This document shows, piece after piece, positions 26,184-34,955 of a DNA stretch of 64,000 nt (position 1 is its first letter; each line of letters starts with the position of its first letter). Origin of the DNA: Thermoanaerobacterium aotearoense (lineage in GTDB: Bacteria > Bacillota > Thermoanaerobacteria > Thermoanaerobacterales > Thermoanaerobacteraceae); NCBI RefSeq assembly GCF_009905255.1, contig NZ_CP047602.1, positions 2,467,501-2,531,500 on the forward strand, given 5' to 3'. The notes beneath the pieces are model-generated. The model was not told the origin of the DNA and searched no databases. It was given only the letters and a program-made list of their open reading frames with translations. The translations under genes were made by a program, and so were the position numbers.

Positions 26184-26705
26184 TTATTGCACCGATTCTC
26201 CTCTATCAATATATTTAAAAATATATAAAATTAATAGGACATGTAATATACCAATTAGATATATCACAAATATTCTATAAAATATGATATTATGATAATA
26301 TTGTATTGTGATAGTATGATATATATTAAATTTTTTATATATTTCTCCAAAGGCATCAATAAAACTATTAACATATAAAAAGAAAAAAGACATGATTATA
26401 ACATTACTGATAAAATATATACGCCCTTTTTTGTATATTTTATCAGCGAGATACTTTTTACCAAAAATTTTATCTAACGAATAAAATAGAATTATTACGT
26501 GAAATGCTCCAGCTAAATATATTATGAGAGATCTTGTGAATAAAACATCATGATATTGAGGCAACATAATAGTGTGGTATATAAATAATCTCATATATGC
26601 TTTCTCAAATGCGTTAATAAAATTGTTTATCAAAACTGTTGATGAGCATAATACTATAATGTTAAAAAACAATACATAAATGATAATTACATATCTCCTT
26701 TTCAT
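26184..26705 (-). CDS. Four-helix membrane protein made of an internal tandem duplication
   Basis: The 173-residue protein consists of two similar halves. Each has a membrane helix, the pattern FI.AF...Y..F.IYHTI, a YH pair (QYHDVLF in the first, YYHNIIF in the second), a conserved arginine, and a second helix with IYL.G..HV. Repeated histidines near the membrane could bind a metal or cofactor, but no family was recognised. The ATG follows GGGTGG; the longest frame starts four codons earlier with GTG. It is read from cassette copy B. Confidence 0.55.
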   Translation of the reverse strand: MKRRYVIIIYVLFFNIIVLCSSTVLINNFINAFEKAYMRLFIYHTIMLPQYHDVLFTRSLIIYLAGAFHVIILFYSLDKIFGKKYLADKIYKKGRIYFISNVIIMSFFFLYVNSFIDAFGEIYKKFNIYHTITIQYYHNIIFYRIFVIYLIGILHVLLILYIFKYIDRGESVQ

Positions 26706-26762
26706 GATATTTTCCACCCTTTAATAAAATCTTTTGATAAAATGAACGATAAAAATTTAAAT

Positions 26763-26956
26763 ATTTTCCCTTTCATAAATATAAAACAACTTACAATGGA
26801 TTTCGTTACAGTTTTTTATAAAAAATTTTTATCAATTTCAGTATATATGATTTCATCTGAATATTGTTAATTCAGGAACAAAAAAGAATTTTTAGCTTTT
26901 AATTTTTCTTCAATTGCAAGATAAAAAATAAGGACAGAGCATTTTCTGTCCTTATT
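26763..26956 (-). repeat. Dispersed cassette copy B: terminator, promoter and leader
   Basis: Matches copy A along nearly its whole length but has lost about 20 bases that include one of the two direct repeats; the remaining one reads TTGTTCCTG. It contains the terminator hairpin (26927-26938 with 26945-26956) of the gene at 26973, the TATACT -10, and a leader that stops about 60 bases before the gene at 26184. Confidence 0.7.
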
Positions 26957-26972
26957 AAGGAAACTTTTACTT

Positions 26973-27668
26973 TTATGGTCCTTGTCCAGGTAGATAGTCA
27001 CCTTTTCTGGAAGTTATTTTCCAAACTCCATCTTCTTTAGCTAAATTGTAGTAAAATCTCATCGTTCCTCCCGGTGTAAATGTAACTAATTTTTTTGGAG
27101 CATTCTTTATATCTTCTTGTAATTTTGCTTTCATTTCCGGCTTCATTTCTTCTTTTTTATCACTTGTTTTGTATTTGCTAATATCAATACCTTCCGGAAC
27201 TAATCCTACAGCGGTTGAATGTCCAGTCACATCAGCTATTACAGTCGCTGTATCACCGCTTACATCAACACTGATAAAATTTATTTTTTCAACTATATTA
27301 TTCTTGTCCCTATAATCTTTACTTTCTATTTCAGCTTTAACACCCATTTGTAAAATCTGAATTCTGTCAGCCAGAATTCCAGACTTTGCACTATAATATT
27401 TTTCTGCTTCTGAAACAACCCTTTGGTACATGGCATCTGCAACGTCATTTGGAACATCTATATCTGGTGAAGTTGTATACGCTTCTGGCAAAATACAAAC
27501 TGAGGCTTCCATGTTTTCTGCATCACTAATTAATTGTTTTATTTTAATTATATCTTCATTTTTATTTTTATCCTGTAAGCCTGTCAATGACATGATTGCA
27601 ATCACAGTAATCAATAATACTGCCAAGCTTATAAGAATGCTTTCTTTAGTTACTAATTTTTTATTCAT
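26973..27668 (-). CDS. Membrane-anchored extracytoplasmic protein, unknown
   Basis: The 231-residue protein has one N-terminal membrane anchor (about 11-31) and a polar domain ending GGTMRFYYNLAKEDGVWKI, a pattern seen at the end of NTF2-like folds. No catalytic motif was recognised. The ATG follows AGAGGTG. Its terminator belongs to cassette copy B. Confidence 0.5.
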   Translation of the reverse strand: MNKKLVTKESILISLAVLLITVIAIMSLTGLQDKNKNEDIIKIKQLISDAENMEASVCILPEAYTTSPDIDVPNDVADAMYQRVVSEAEKYYSAKSGILADRIQILQMGVKAEIESKDYRDKNNIVEKINFISVDVSGDTATVIADVTGHSTAVGLVPEGIDISKYKTSDKKEEMKPEMKAKLQEDIKNAPKKLVTFTPGGTMRFYYNLAKEDGVWKITSRKGDYLPGQGP

Positions 27669-27773
27669 CAATTTACACCTCTCTTAATTCGGTCTTATTA
27701 CTTATATATTATCACTATATCACCATCAAACATATAATGTAAAATACAATAATATATTTTGGAGGTATATATT

Positions 27774-28073
27774 ATGTCAGATGGAGATAAACACTACCAT
27801 GATTATTTTGGTACAACCAGCACAGTGTTAGAGCACAACCACAATTACAAAGGATGTACCAGCTATGCTATACCATATGGCACAAGCCATATACACTATT
27901 ACTCGGGCTATACGTCAGTAGACAAAGGTCACAAACATTATGTGAATGGATACACAGGACCTGCTATAAGGACTAAAGATGGTCATGTTCATAAGATGGA
28001 TGGCAGAACATCTTATGATAAAGACCACTATCATAATTACAGCAATTGCACTTCAAAGCAGATATACAATTAA
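27774..28073 (+). CDS. ymaF: YmaF-family histidine-rich protein
   Basis: 99 residues with repeated H-x-H units (HYHDYFGTTS, EHNHNYKGCTS, HIHYYSGYTS, GHKHYVNGYTG, HVHKMDGRTS, HYHNYSNCTS), about one every 15 residues, as in YmaF of Bacillus. The repeats suggest a beta structure and metal binding; the function is unknown. GGAGG precedes the ATG by eight bases. It is monocistronic with its own terminator. Confidence 0.8.
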   Translation: MSDGDKHYHDYFGTTSTVLEHNHNYKGCTSYAIPYGTSHIHYYSGYTSVDKGHKHYVNGYTGPAIRTKDGHVHKMDGRTSYDKDHYHNYSNCTSKQIYN

Positions 28074-28077
28074 TATG

Positions 28078-28100
28078 CTCCCTCTTTTGAGGGAGTTTTT
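28078..28100 (+). terminator. Terminator of ymaF
   Basis: A 7-bp perfect stem CTCCCTC/GAGGGAG with a TTTT loop followed by five T. Confidence 0.85.
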
Positions 28101-28108
28101 ATATTATT

Positions 28109-28170
28109 TGTGAGATATATCACATAAAAATTTGCGATTTTATGATAAAATTTTGTTAAATAAATAACCA
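28109..28170 (+). promoter_or_regulatory. asr control region: CRP/FNR-type palindrome and Rex-like site
   Basis: TGTGA-GATATA-TCACA (28109-28124) is a perfect CRP/FNR-family palindrome. TTGCGA (28132) and TTAAAT (28156) with an 18-base spacer form a plausible promoter. TTGTTAAATAAATAACCA (28153-28170) matches the Rex consensus TTGTTAANNNNTTAACAA at all but two fixed positions and overlaps the -10. Which regulators act here is inference. Confidence 0.5.
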
Positions 28171-28207
28171 TCATCAGTGCATAAAAACAGCAATACGAGG
28201 TGATATA

Positions 28208-29218
28208 ATGGGTATTGAATTAGATGTAAAAAGTTTTGATGATGCCCTGAAAATATTAAGCAAAGATTACAAAATATTTGCTCCTATAAGGTTAAAAGGA
28301 AAAGGAGCATTTTCTGATACTGATCTTGTGACATACGGAGAAATTTCCTCCTATCGAGATATGGAATTAAGCGAAAAATCAAGGTATTCCCCGAAAGAGG
28401 TAATTTACCCTATAACGCAGACCCTATTTTACTTTACAGAAGATGAATACAAAGAACCTGAAATTGACAATAAAGGAATCATCGTCTTTTTAAGACCTTG
28501 CGACGCTAATTCATATCTAAAATTAGACAATATTTTTCTAAAAAATGGTCCTTACGAAGATAACTACTACAAAAAACTGAGAGATAAAGTCAAATTTTTT
28601 GTTATAGAGTGCACAAAAGGCTTTTCTACTTGTTTCTGTGTGTCAACAGGTTCTAACAAGTTTTTAGATTATGATGTTTTTTTCCGGTTTGATAATGACA
28701 AAATAACATGCGATGTAAAAAACGACGAGTTTAGCTATGTTTTTTCAGGTAAAGAAGTGGAGTTCACTCCAGAATTTATAGAAAAAAATGAAATCGAAGT
28801 TAAATTGCCTGATGTAGACAAAATATCTCGAAATATAGAGTATGTATTTAATCATGAATTGTGGGACGAATACACGAAAAGATGCATAGCTTGCGGAAGA
28901 TGTACTGTATCATGTCCTACATGCAGTTGCTTTTCAATGCAAGATATATTTTACAAAGATAACCCTAAATGCGGAGAGAGAAGGCGAGTATGGGCAAGTT
29001 GCATGGTAGATGGATTTACTGATGTGGCAGGAGGTCACAGCTACAGGCAAAAATACGGTGAGAGAATGAGATTTAAGGTGATGCACAAGATATACAACTA
29101 CAAAAAACGTTTTGGCACAACAATGTGCGTTGGATGCGGAAGGTGTGACGATGTATGTCCAGAGTACATTTCATTTATAAAGATCGTATCAAAGGTCACT
29201 GATGCAGTAGAGAGGTGA
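28208..29218 (+). CDS. asrA: Anaerobic sulfite reductase subunit A
   Basis: AsrA passes electrons to the siroheme subunit through iron-sulfur clusters. The 336-residue protein has two 4Fe-4S motifs near the C-terminus (CIACGRCTVSCPTC and CVGCGRCDDVCP). GAGGTGATATA precedes the ATG. It is first in an asrABC operon that reduces sulfite to sulfide with NADH, in detoxification or assimilation. Confidence 0.93.
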   Translation: MGIELDVKSFDDALKILSKDYKIFAPIRLKGKGAFSDTDLVTYGEISSYRDMELSEKSRYSPKEVIYPITQTLFYFTEDEYKEPEIDNKGIIVFLRPCDANSYLKLDNIFLKNGPYEDNYYKKLRDKVKFFVIECTKGFSTCFCVSTGSNKFLDYDVFFRFDNDKITCDVKNDEFSYVFSGKEVEFTPEFIEKNEIEVKLPDVDKISRNIEYVFNHELWDEYTKRCIACGRCTVSCPTCSCFSMQDIFYKDNPKCGERRRVWASCMVDGFTDVAGGHSYRQKYGERMRFKVMHKIYNYKKRFGTTMCVGCGRCDDVCPEYISFIKIVSKVTDAVER

Positions 29219-29224
29219 ATCAAA

Positions 29225-30016
29225 ATGATAAATGTGTACATGCCAAAAAAAGTAGAAATATTGTCTATAATTCCTCAAACAGATATCGATTATACTTTTA
29301 GGCTAAAATCCGATATTCTGCCAAGACATGGACAATTTTTACAAGTATCTATACCTAAAATCGGTGAAGCCCCAATATCGATAAGCGATTACACTGATGA
29401 ATACATCGAACTTACCATAAGAAAAGTAGGCACTGTAACAGATGCTATACATGAATTAAAACCAGGCGATTTCTTGTTTATAAGAGGCCCATATGGCCAC
29501 GGATTTCCTGTAGAAGATTTTAAAGATAAAAATGTAGTGATCGCCGCTGGCGGTACAGGTCTAGCACCAGTCAAAAGCATAATAAACAGGTATTACAGAA
29601 ATCCTAAAGAGATAAAAAACCTCAATATTTTGATGGGTTTTAAATCTCCGAAAGACATACTTTTTGAAGATGAAATAAAAAAATGGAAAGAAAAATTTGA
29701 TGTTTTATTGACTGTTGACAATGGAGATGAAACGTGGACAGGAAATACAGGTTTAATCACAAAATTTATACCAGAATTAAAAATCGAAAACCCTAATGAT
29801 ACGATCGTAATTGTCGTAGGTCCACCTATGATGATGAAATTTACATGCCTTGAATTTTTAAAGCGAAATATACCGGATGAAAATATATGGGTATCTTTCG
29901 AAAGAAAGATGTCATGCGGCATAGGAAAATGTGGCCATTGTAAGATAAATGAAACCTACGTTTGCTTAGAAGGTCCTGTATTCAATTACACAAAATCAAA
30001 GCAACTTCTCGATTAA
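29225..30016 (+). CDS. asrB: Anaerobic sulfite reductase subunit B
   Basis: The 263-residue ferredoxin-NADP reductase-like protein has an FAD-binding barrel (1-95), an NAD(P)-binding domain with AAGGTGLAPVKS (about 105), and a C-terminal 2Fe-2S cluster site (CGIGKCGHCKINETYVC). It takes electrons from NAD(P)H for AsrC. It starts six bases after the asrA stop. Confidence 0.93.
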   Translation: MINVYMPKKVEILSIIPQTDIDYTFRLKSDILPRHGQFLQVSIPKIGEAPISISDYTDEYIELTIRKVGTVTDAIHELKPGDFLFIRGPYGHGFPVEDFKDKNVVIAAGGTGLAPVKSIINRYYRNPKEIKNLNILMGFKSPKDILFEDEIKKWKEKFDVLLTVDNGDETWTGNTGLITKFIPELKIENPNDTIVIVVGPPMMMKFTCLEFLKRNIPDENIWVSFERKMSCGIGKCGHCKINETYVCLEGPVFNYTKSKQLLD

Positions 30017-30028
30017 AGGAGTGAAATT

Positions 30029-31018
30029 ATGATTCTCGATATCGACACAAAGCTCTTAAAGAAAAATGCTTACAGAGTGACAAAGCAAAGAGGCATAACA
30101 GCTCTTAGAATAAGGGTTCCCGGCGGAGATCTAAATATAAAGTATCTGGACATAATAAAAGAAGTAGCTGAAAAGTACGGCAATGGGACTGTTCACATTA
30201 CTACACGTCAAGGCTTTGAAATACCAGGAATACCAATGGAGAAAATTGACAAGATAAATGAGCTTATATCTCCTATTATAAAAGGGCTTAAAGATGAAGG
30301 CGTCCAAATAGAAGATGAAGAAGAAGGATACCCTGCCGCAGGTACAAGAAACGTATCAGCTTGCATTGGCAATCGGGTATGCCCATTTGCCAACTATGAT
30401 ACAACAGCACTTGCATTAAAGATAGAAAAGTTAATATATCCTAATGACTATCATGTAAAAATTGCAGTCACTGGTTGCCCAAATGACTGCATAAAAGCAC
30501 ACATGCAGGACATAGGCATCATAGGTCAAGTTGAGCCAATTTACGATCCATCAAGATGTATCGGCTGCCAAGCATGTGTGAAAAATTGTAAAAGAAGAGT
30601 TACTGGCGCCCTTACTTTTGAAAACTTCAAAGTTGTAAGAGATCCCAATAGATGCATTGGTTGTGGCGAATGCATATTGAAATGCCCAACTTCTGCATGG
30701 ACAAGAGGCGAGAAATACTATAGAATCGTCATAATGGGCAGAACAGGCAAGAAAAACCCGAGACTGGCACAGACATTTATAGAGTGGGCAGACGAAGAAT
30801 CTGTGCTAAAAATAATAAAAAACATGTACGACTTTATCGATAAATACATCGACAGAACCTTAGATAAAGAGCATGTTGGATATATCGTCGATAGGGAAGG
30901 ATTTAAAAAGTTCAAAGAAGAAGCATTAAAAGACGTCAAACTGCCTAAAAAAGCTAAAGTAGCAAATCATATAGATTATATAGGTTATAGATATGAAAGA
31001 AATACAATATATGATTAA
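30029..31018 (+). CDS. asrC: Anaerobic sulfite reductase subunit C (siroheme)
   Basis: The catalytic subunit, 329 residues. It carries the siroheme/4Fe-4S ligands (CIGNRVCPFANYDT and TGCPNDCIKAH) and an inserted ferredoxin module (CIGCQACVKNCKRR and CIGCGECILKCPTS). AAAGGAG precedes the ATG. It is last in the asr operon and ends at a bidirectional terminator. Confidence 0.93.
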   Translation: MILDIDTKLLKKNAYRVTKQRGITALRIRVPGGDLNIKYLDIIKEVAEKYGNGTVHITTRQGFEIPGIPMEKIDKINELISPIIKGLKDEGVQIEDEEEGYPAAGTRNVSACIGNRVCPFANYDTTALALKIEKLIYPNDYHVKIAVTGCPNDCIKAHMQDIGIIGQVEPIYDPSRCIGCQACVKNCKRRVTGALTFENFKVVRDPNRCIGCGECILKCPTSAWTRGEKYYRIVIMGRTGKKNPRLAQTFIEWADEESVLKIIKNMYDFIDKYIDRTLDKEHVGYIVDREGFKKFKEEALKDVKLPKKAKVANHIDYIGYRYERNTIYD

Positions 31019-31045
31019 GATAAGCCATTTTCGGCTTATCTTTTT
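31017..31045. terminator. Bidirectional terminator between asrC and the radical SAM gene
   Basis: A 10-bp perfect stem (AAGATAAGCC) with a 6-base loop; overlaps the stop codons of both convergent genes and has T runs on both strands. Confidence 0.85.
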
Positions 31046-32382
31046 ATCCATTTAGTATTACTTTCGCTACTTCCTTTAAACCTTGATTTTAAATTCCCGA
31101 CTAAATTGAACACACCATGTGATAACTTGTAAATAAATCCAATAGCTTTGTCATCGAATTCATAATTGTAGTTTAAAGAATTCCCTTTATACAAACCTTT
31201 TTCTTTCATTTCTCTTTCAACTTCTGCACCTGCTAAAGGCAAAAGTCTGCTTACAGGATAATAGTCAAGCCTTTCCTTGCCTATCAATTTTACTGCATTA
31301 TTTATAAAAGAAATGTTTTCGCTAAGCTCTTTAAAATTTATATGAGGATCGAACATGATAAATCCCATAGATATATAAAGATCTAAATCATTTAAAATCT
31401 TTAAAGCATTTGCATTATCCTCAACCTTTACATCTTTTTTAAAACGGTCAAGAACTGTTTGCGACCCTGATTCGACGCCCAAAAATACTCTTCTTAGTCC
31501 AGCCTTTTTTAGAATAGAAAAAAGCTCCTGGTCTACATCGTTTACTCTGCATTGTATGCTAAAATTGATATTCATGCCGCTTCTTATGATTTCCTCGGCT
31601 AATCTATATGCCCTTTCATAACTTTTACCTTTACCGCCTACAAATTCTGCATCGTTGAAAAATAAATTTCTTACATTGTATCTTTCATATAGTATTTTTA
31701 TCTCATCAATGACATTTTCTACGCTTCTTTGTCTGTACTTTTGTCCAAACTGAGAAAAAAATGGCCCAACACTGCAAAAGCTGCATCTTCCATAGCATCC
31801 TCTTGATGTAAGTATAGAGGCAAAACCTGACTTCAAGATTACTATCGGAAGCGTATCTCTTTCAGGATATGGCATACTATCAAGGTCATCTATGAGAGGT
31901 CTTTTGTCATTTACATTTAATGTATCGCCGTCTTTATAGACTATGCCTTCTATATTCTTCCATTCTTCATCATTCAGTATCTTTTTTGCAAGCTCTGTAA
32001 AAGTAAGCTCCCCTTCACCTAAAATAACTGTGTCAATCTGAGGACACTCCATCATTATCTCATCGTATGAAAAAGTAGGGTATATGCCACCTACAGACAA
32101 ATGCCCTTTATAACCTGTCTCTTTTATTCTTTTTATGAACCTTAAAGCTTCAATCGCACTATCTTGAAATGGTATGCTTACACCTATTAATTTTGGTTTG
32201 TTTTGCTTTATATCGTAGATTACATCATCTGGAAATAAATCGTAAAGTGGCATGTCTAATATCTTTACACTGATGTTCTCTTTCCTGAGAAAAGCTGCTA
32301 TATATGCAAGTCCTAAATGTTCGTATTTATCTTTCATACTTGATGATGGAGGATTTATAAGAAAAACATCGTACTGCTCCAT
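31036..32382 (-). CDS. B12-binding domain radical SAM protein
   Basis: The 448-residue protein has an N-terminal cobalamin-binding Rossmann domain (about 1-140, LINPPSSS at its start and LGEGE near its end) and a radical SAM domain with the 4Fe-4S motif CYGRCSFC (about 197-204), followed by FNDAEFVGG and a C-terminal helical extension. Class B-type radical SAM enzymes methylate or rearrange unactivated carbons; the substrate is unknown. The start is the ATG after AAAGGA, 13 codons inside the longest frame. It stands alone. Confidence 0.85.
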   Translation of the reverse strand: MEQYDVFLINPPSSSMKDKYEHLGLAYIAAFLRKENISVKILDMPLYDLFPDDVIYDIKQNKPKLIGVSIPFQDSAIEALRFIKRIKETGYKGHLSVGGIYPTFSYDEIMMECPQIDTVILGEGELTFTELAKKILNDEEWKNIEGIVYKDGDTLNVNDKRPLIDDLDSMPYPERDTLPIVILKSGFASILTSRGCYGRCSFCSVGPFFSQFGQKYRQRSVENVIDEIKILYERYNVRNLFFNDAEFVGGKGKSYERAYRLAEEIIRSGMNINFSIQCRVNDVDQELFSILKKAGLRRVFLGVESGSQTVLDRFKKDVKVEDNANALKILNDLDLYISMGFIMFDPHINFKELSENISFINNAVKLIGKERLDYYPVSRLLPLAGAEVEREMKEKGLYKGNSLNYNYEFDDKAIGFIYKLSHGVFNLVGNLKSRFKGSSESNTKWIKR

Positions 32383-32471
32383 TATATCAATTCCTTTCAA
32401 AGTTCCAACAATACACAACAATATATATTTCTACACAAATCTTAAAAATCCTCCAAGTACATGCAATAACT

Positions 32472-33128
32472 TTATATATTTTGCAATTTTTCGTAGTTTA
32501 ATTCAGAAAATGAACGTATAACCATATCCGCCATACTTATGTCTTGATCTCCTGAATTAGGATTTATAAAGCCTATTACTTTCATTCCAGCGCTTTTTGC
32601 TGCTAAAACGCCTTTATTTGAATCCTCAACGACAAGGCATCTTTCAGGCGAAACACCAAGTTTTTCAGCAGCATAAAGAAAAATATCCGGATATGGCTTA
32701 CTTCTCTTGACAAAATCACCTGATACAAGCTCACAGAAATAATCATTGAGATGAAGCTTTTTTACAACAAGTTCAATTACATCAATAGGTGATGATGAAG
32801 CAACTGCAAGTCTCACTTCTCTTGAATACAGTTCCTTTACAAGTTCGTCTACGCCTTCTATAGGTTTTACTGCACCATCGTGTTTTGATATATAGTCAAA
32901 ATACCTTTTTCTGTCCATCTCAACAAGTTCTTCAACCGTAAACGATACATTGCACTTATTTTTTACGTATTCCCACATGTAGTGAGAAGTCGTCCCAACA
33001 AATGAAATATGCTCCTCTAAAGATATATCGGCTCCAATTTCCTTGAAAATTTCTTCTTCCAATTGTATGTGCAGCGGTTCACTGTCGATTAATACACCAT
33101 CCATGTCTAAAATAACTGCTTCAAACAC
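32472..33128 (-). CDS. HAD-superfamily phosphatase / beta-phosphoglucomutase-like
   Basis: The 218-residue protein has the HAD motifs ILDMDGVLIDSE (nucleophile Asp and acid/base Asp), VASSSP (motif II), the lysine in RSKPYPDIF (motif III) and VVEDSNKGVLAA (motif IV), with an alpha-helical cap. This is the subfamily that includes beta-phosphoglucomutase and sugar phosphatases. The start is GTG with AAGGAG eight bases upstream, three codons inside the longest frame. Confidence 0.85.
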   Translation of the reverse strand: MFEAVILDMDGVLIDSEPLHIQLEEEIFKEIGADISLEEHISFVGTTSHYMWEYVKNKCNVSFTVEELVEMDRKRYFDYISKHDGAVKPIEGVDELVKELYSREVRLAVASSSPIDVIELVVKKLHLNDYFCELVSGDFVKRSKPYPDIFLYAAEKLGVSPERCLVVEDSNKGVLAAKSAGMKVIGFINPNSGDQDISMADMVIRSFSELNYEKLQNI

Positions 33129-33234
33129 TTTAAGCACTCCTTCTCCCTTTATTCGCTACACATATAGTATATAAATTATTTAATCTCTTGTGAAGTCCTA
33201 ATATAATTACTGTGGTTTTCCTAATTATAGCAAT

Positions 33235-33345
33235 CCTCGATTTTAAGAGGAAGAAATAACCGCCCTGCTGAACCCAGAGCGGTTAAAATTTAAACCGTCT
33301 TTTGGGGCAACCGCATTTTGCGGACGGCTGCCTCTTTATTTTTAT
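33235..33345. other. Structured intergenic element, candidate ncRNA or compound terminator
   Basis: The 263-base gap between the HAD and ABC permease genes holds about 110 bases of unusually GC-rich sequence with three inverted repeats: CCTC/GAGG (33234-33249), AACCGC/GCGGTT (33258-33284) and GGGGCA..CCGCA/TGCGG..TGCCTC (33304-33334). A CCGTC/GACGG pairing (33296-33325) competes with the last. On the plus strand the last hairpin is followed by TTTATTTTTATT, a terminator form. On the minus strand a TATAAT lies just before it. Either strand could be transcribed. No Rfam family was recognised. Confidence 0.45.
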
Positions 33346-33391
33346 TATAGCATAATTTTCAAAAAAATAAACTAAAATTTTAAATTAAACC

Positions 33392-34045
33392 TTAAAATTC
33401 GCGTGAATTGTATATTTTTACTGAAACCATATATGAAAGAGCATAAATGAGAAGTGCCATTATAATCAGTTCATTTGCCACAAATGTATTTGATTGATTC
33501 TTAAAAAGCGTGATTAAAGAATTTAATACTTGAGAATTCGTTCCATACTTGTTTATTACACTTATTAATCCCGTAACACCAAAAAACAACCCAAAAAACA
33601 TGACAAAGTTTATCCATCTCGTCTTGATGTATCCGAATTTAAAATAAAAAGGCAGGTATATACCATAATAAACAGCTAATCCAAAAATCAAAACTGGTTC
33701 AATCGTCAATGTAGAAAACCTTATAGGTAACTGAAGCAAATTTCCGATACCCACTACTATTATATATTCTATTGCACCTAATACAGCAAACAGAAAAACA
33801 GATACGTATTTTTCCATTACTAAAACAGAACGCTTGATTGGGAGGCTGGCTAAAACAATTTCGGATCTGTTTTTCTCTTCATATGAAGCGGCAGTAAGCA
33901 CGAAAATGTATGGAAATACAAAAACAGTCAATACGCCGCCTAAATTATTGCTGCTGAAGGCAAATGAATAAATCGCTGCCAACAATATGCCGTATAAAAA
34001 TTGCTTTTTCTGCACTAATATATCTTTCAACAATAGACTATACAT
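33392..34045 (-). CDS. ABC-2-type transporter permease
   Basis: The 217-residue protein has about six hydrophobic segments and the sequence EEKNRSEIVLASLPIKRS typical of ABC-2 permeases of the YtrC/bacitracin type. It overlaps the ATPase gene by eight bases and is last in the gntR-ATPase-permease operon. Confidence 0.82.
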   Translation of the reverse strand: MYSLLLKDILVQKKQFLYGILLAAIYSFAFSSNNLGGVLTVFVFPYIFVLTAASYEEKNRSEIVLASLPIKRSVLVMEKYVSVFLFAVLGAIEYIIVVGIGNLLQLPIRFSTLTIEPVLIFGLAVYYGIYLPFYFKFGYIKTRWINFVMFFGLFFGVTGLISVINKYGTNSQVLNSLITLFKNQSNTFVANELIIMALLIYALSYMVSVKIYNSREF

Positions 34046-34904
34046 TAAAATCCCTCCTGGTATAATAGAGCATTACATCTTCCAACGTCGGCTTTTCAAT
34101 TAACACCTTATCGCCTAAAATTCTTTTCATTTGCTTTTTGTCGTCTACAAGACCTTCGAAGCCAAAATTATTTATCTTGACTCCAACAAATCTCTTTTTT
34201 ATCTCATCATTTAACAATTCTTTGTTGCCTTTTATCAAGCCGTAATTTTCTAAAATCTCATCTTTTGAAGATGATAGTATTATCTCACCATTGTCAATCA
34301 AAACTATATAATCAGCTATCTTATCTAAATCTGATGTTATATGTGTAGAAAAAAACACGCTTTTGTTTTCATCCTGAATAATATTCGAAAGAATATCTAA
34401 AATTTCACTGCGAACAACAGGATCAAGCCCTGACGTAGGCTCATCCATTATCAATAAATCGGCATTATGAGAAAGAGCAATCGCCAGTGAAAACTTCATC
34501 TTCATTCCTTTCGAGAGATCTTTTATTTTCTTTTTTTGCGGTATATCAAATTTTTTAATATACTTACTGAACAAATCATCATCCCATTCTTTATAAAACG
34601 ATGCAATTATTTCCTTCATTTCTAAAACAGTCAATTCTTCATAAAAATAACACTCGTCGTACACAAAACCTATCTTATTTTTCACTTCCATCTCATGTTT
34701 TATATTATCCTTTCCAAAGACCTTTATTTCACCGCCATCTCTTTTTAATAAGTTCATTATAAGCTTTATAGTAGTGCTTTTCCCGGCGCCATTTTGTCCT
34801 ATAAATCCCATTATATATCCTCTATCGAGTCTAAAACTTATATCTTTCAAGCTAAAATCTCTATAATTTTTCCTCAGATTTTTAACCTCCAATATCGGTT
34901 CCAT
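34038..34904 (-). CDS. ABC transporter ATP-binding protein (YtrB-like)
   Basis: The 288-residue ATPase has Walker A (GQNGAGKST, about 36-44), signature (LSKGMKMKF), Walker B (LLIMDEPTSGLD) and a switch histidine (FSTHIT). With a YtrA-type GntR repressor upstream and an ABC-2 permease downstream it matches the operon type induced by cell-wall-active antibiotics in Bacillus. Substrate unknown. Confidence 0.88.
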   Translation of the reverse strand: MEPILEVKNLRKNYRDFSLKDISFRLDRGYIMGFIGQNGAGKSTTIKLIMNLLKRDGGEIKVFGKDNIKHEMEVKNKIGFVYDECYFYEELTVLEMKEIIASFYKEWDDDLFSKYIKKFDIPQKKKIKDLSKGMKMKFSLAIALSHNADLLIMDEPTSGLDPVVRSEILDILSNIIQDENKSVFFSTHITSDLDKIADYIVLIDNGEIILSSSKDEILENYGLIKGNKELLNDEIKKRFVGVKINNFGFEGLVDDKKQMKRILGDKVLIEKPTLEDVMLYYTRRDFNV

Positions 34905-34955
34905 CGTACAACCTCCTAAAACTTATTGATAGATACTTAATCTGTAAGATAAATT

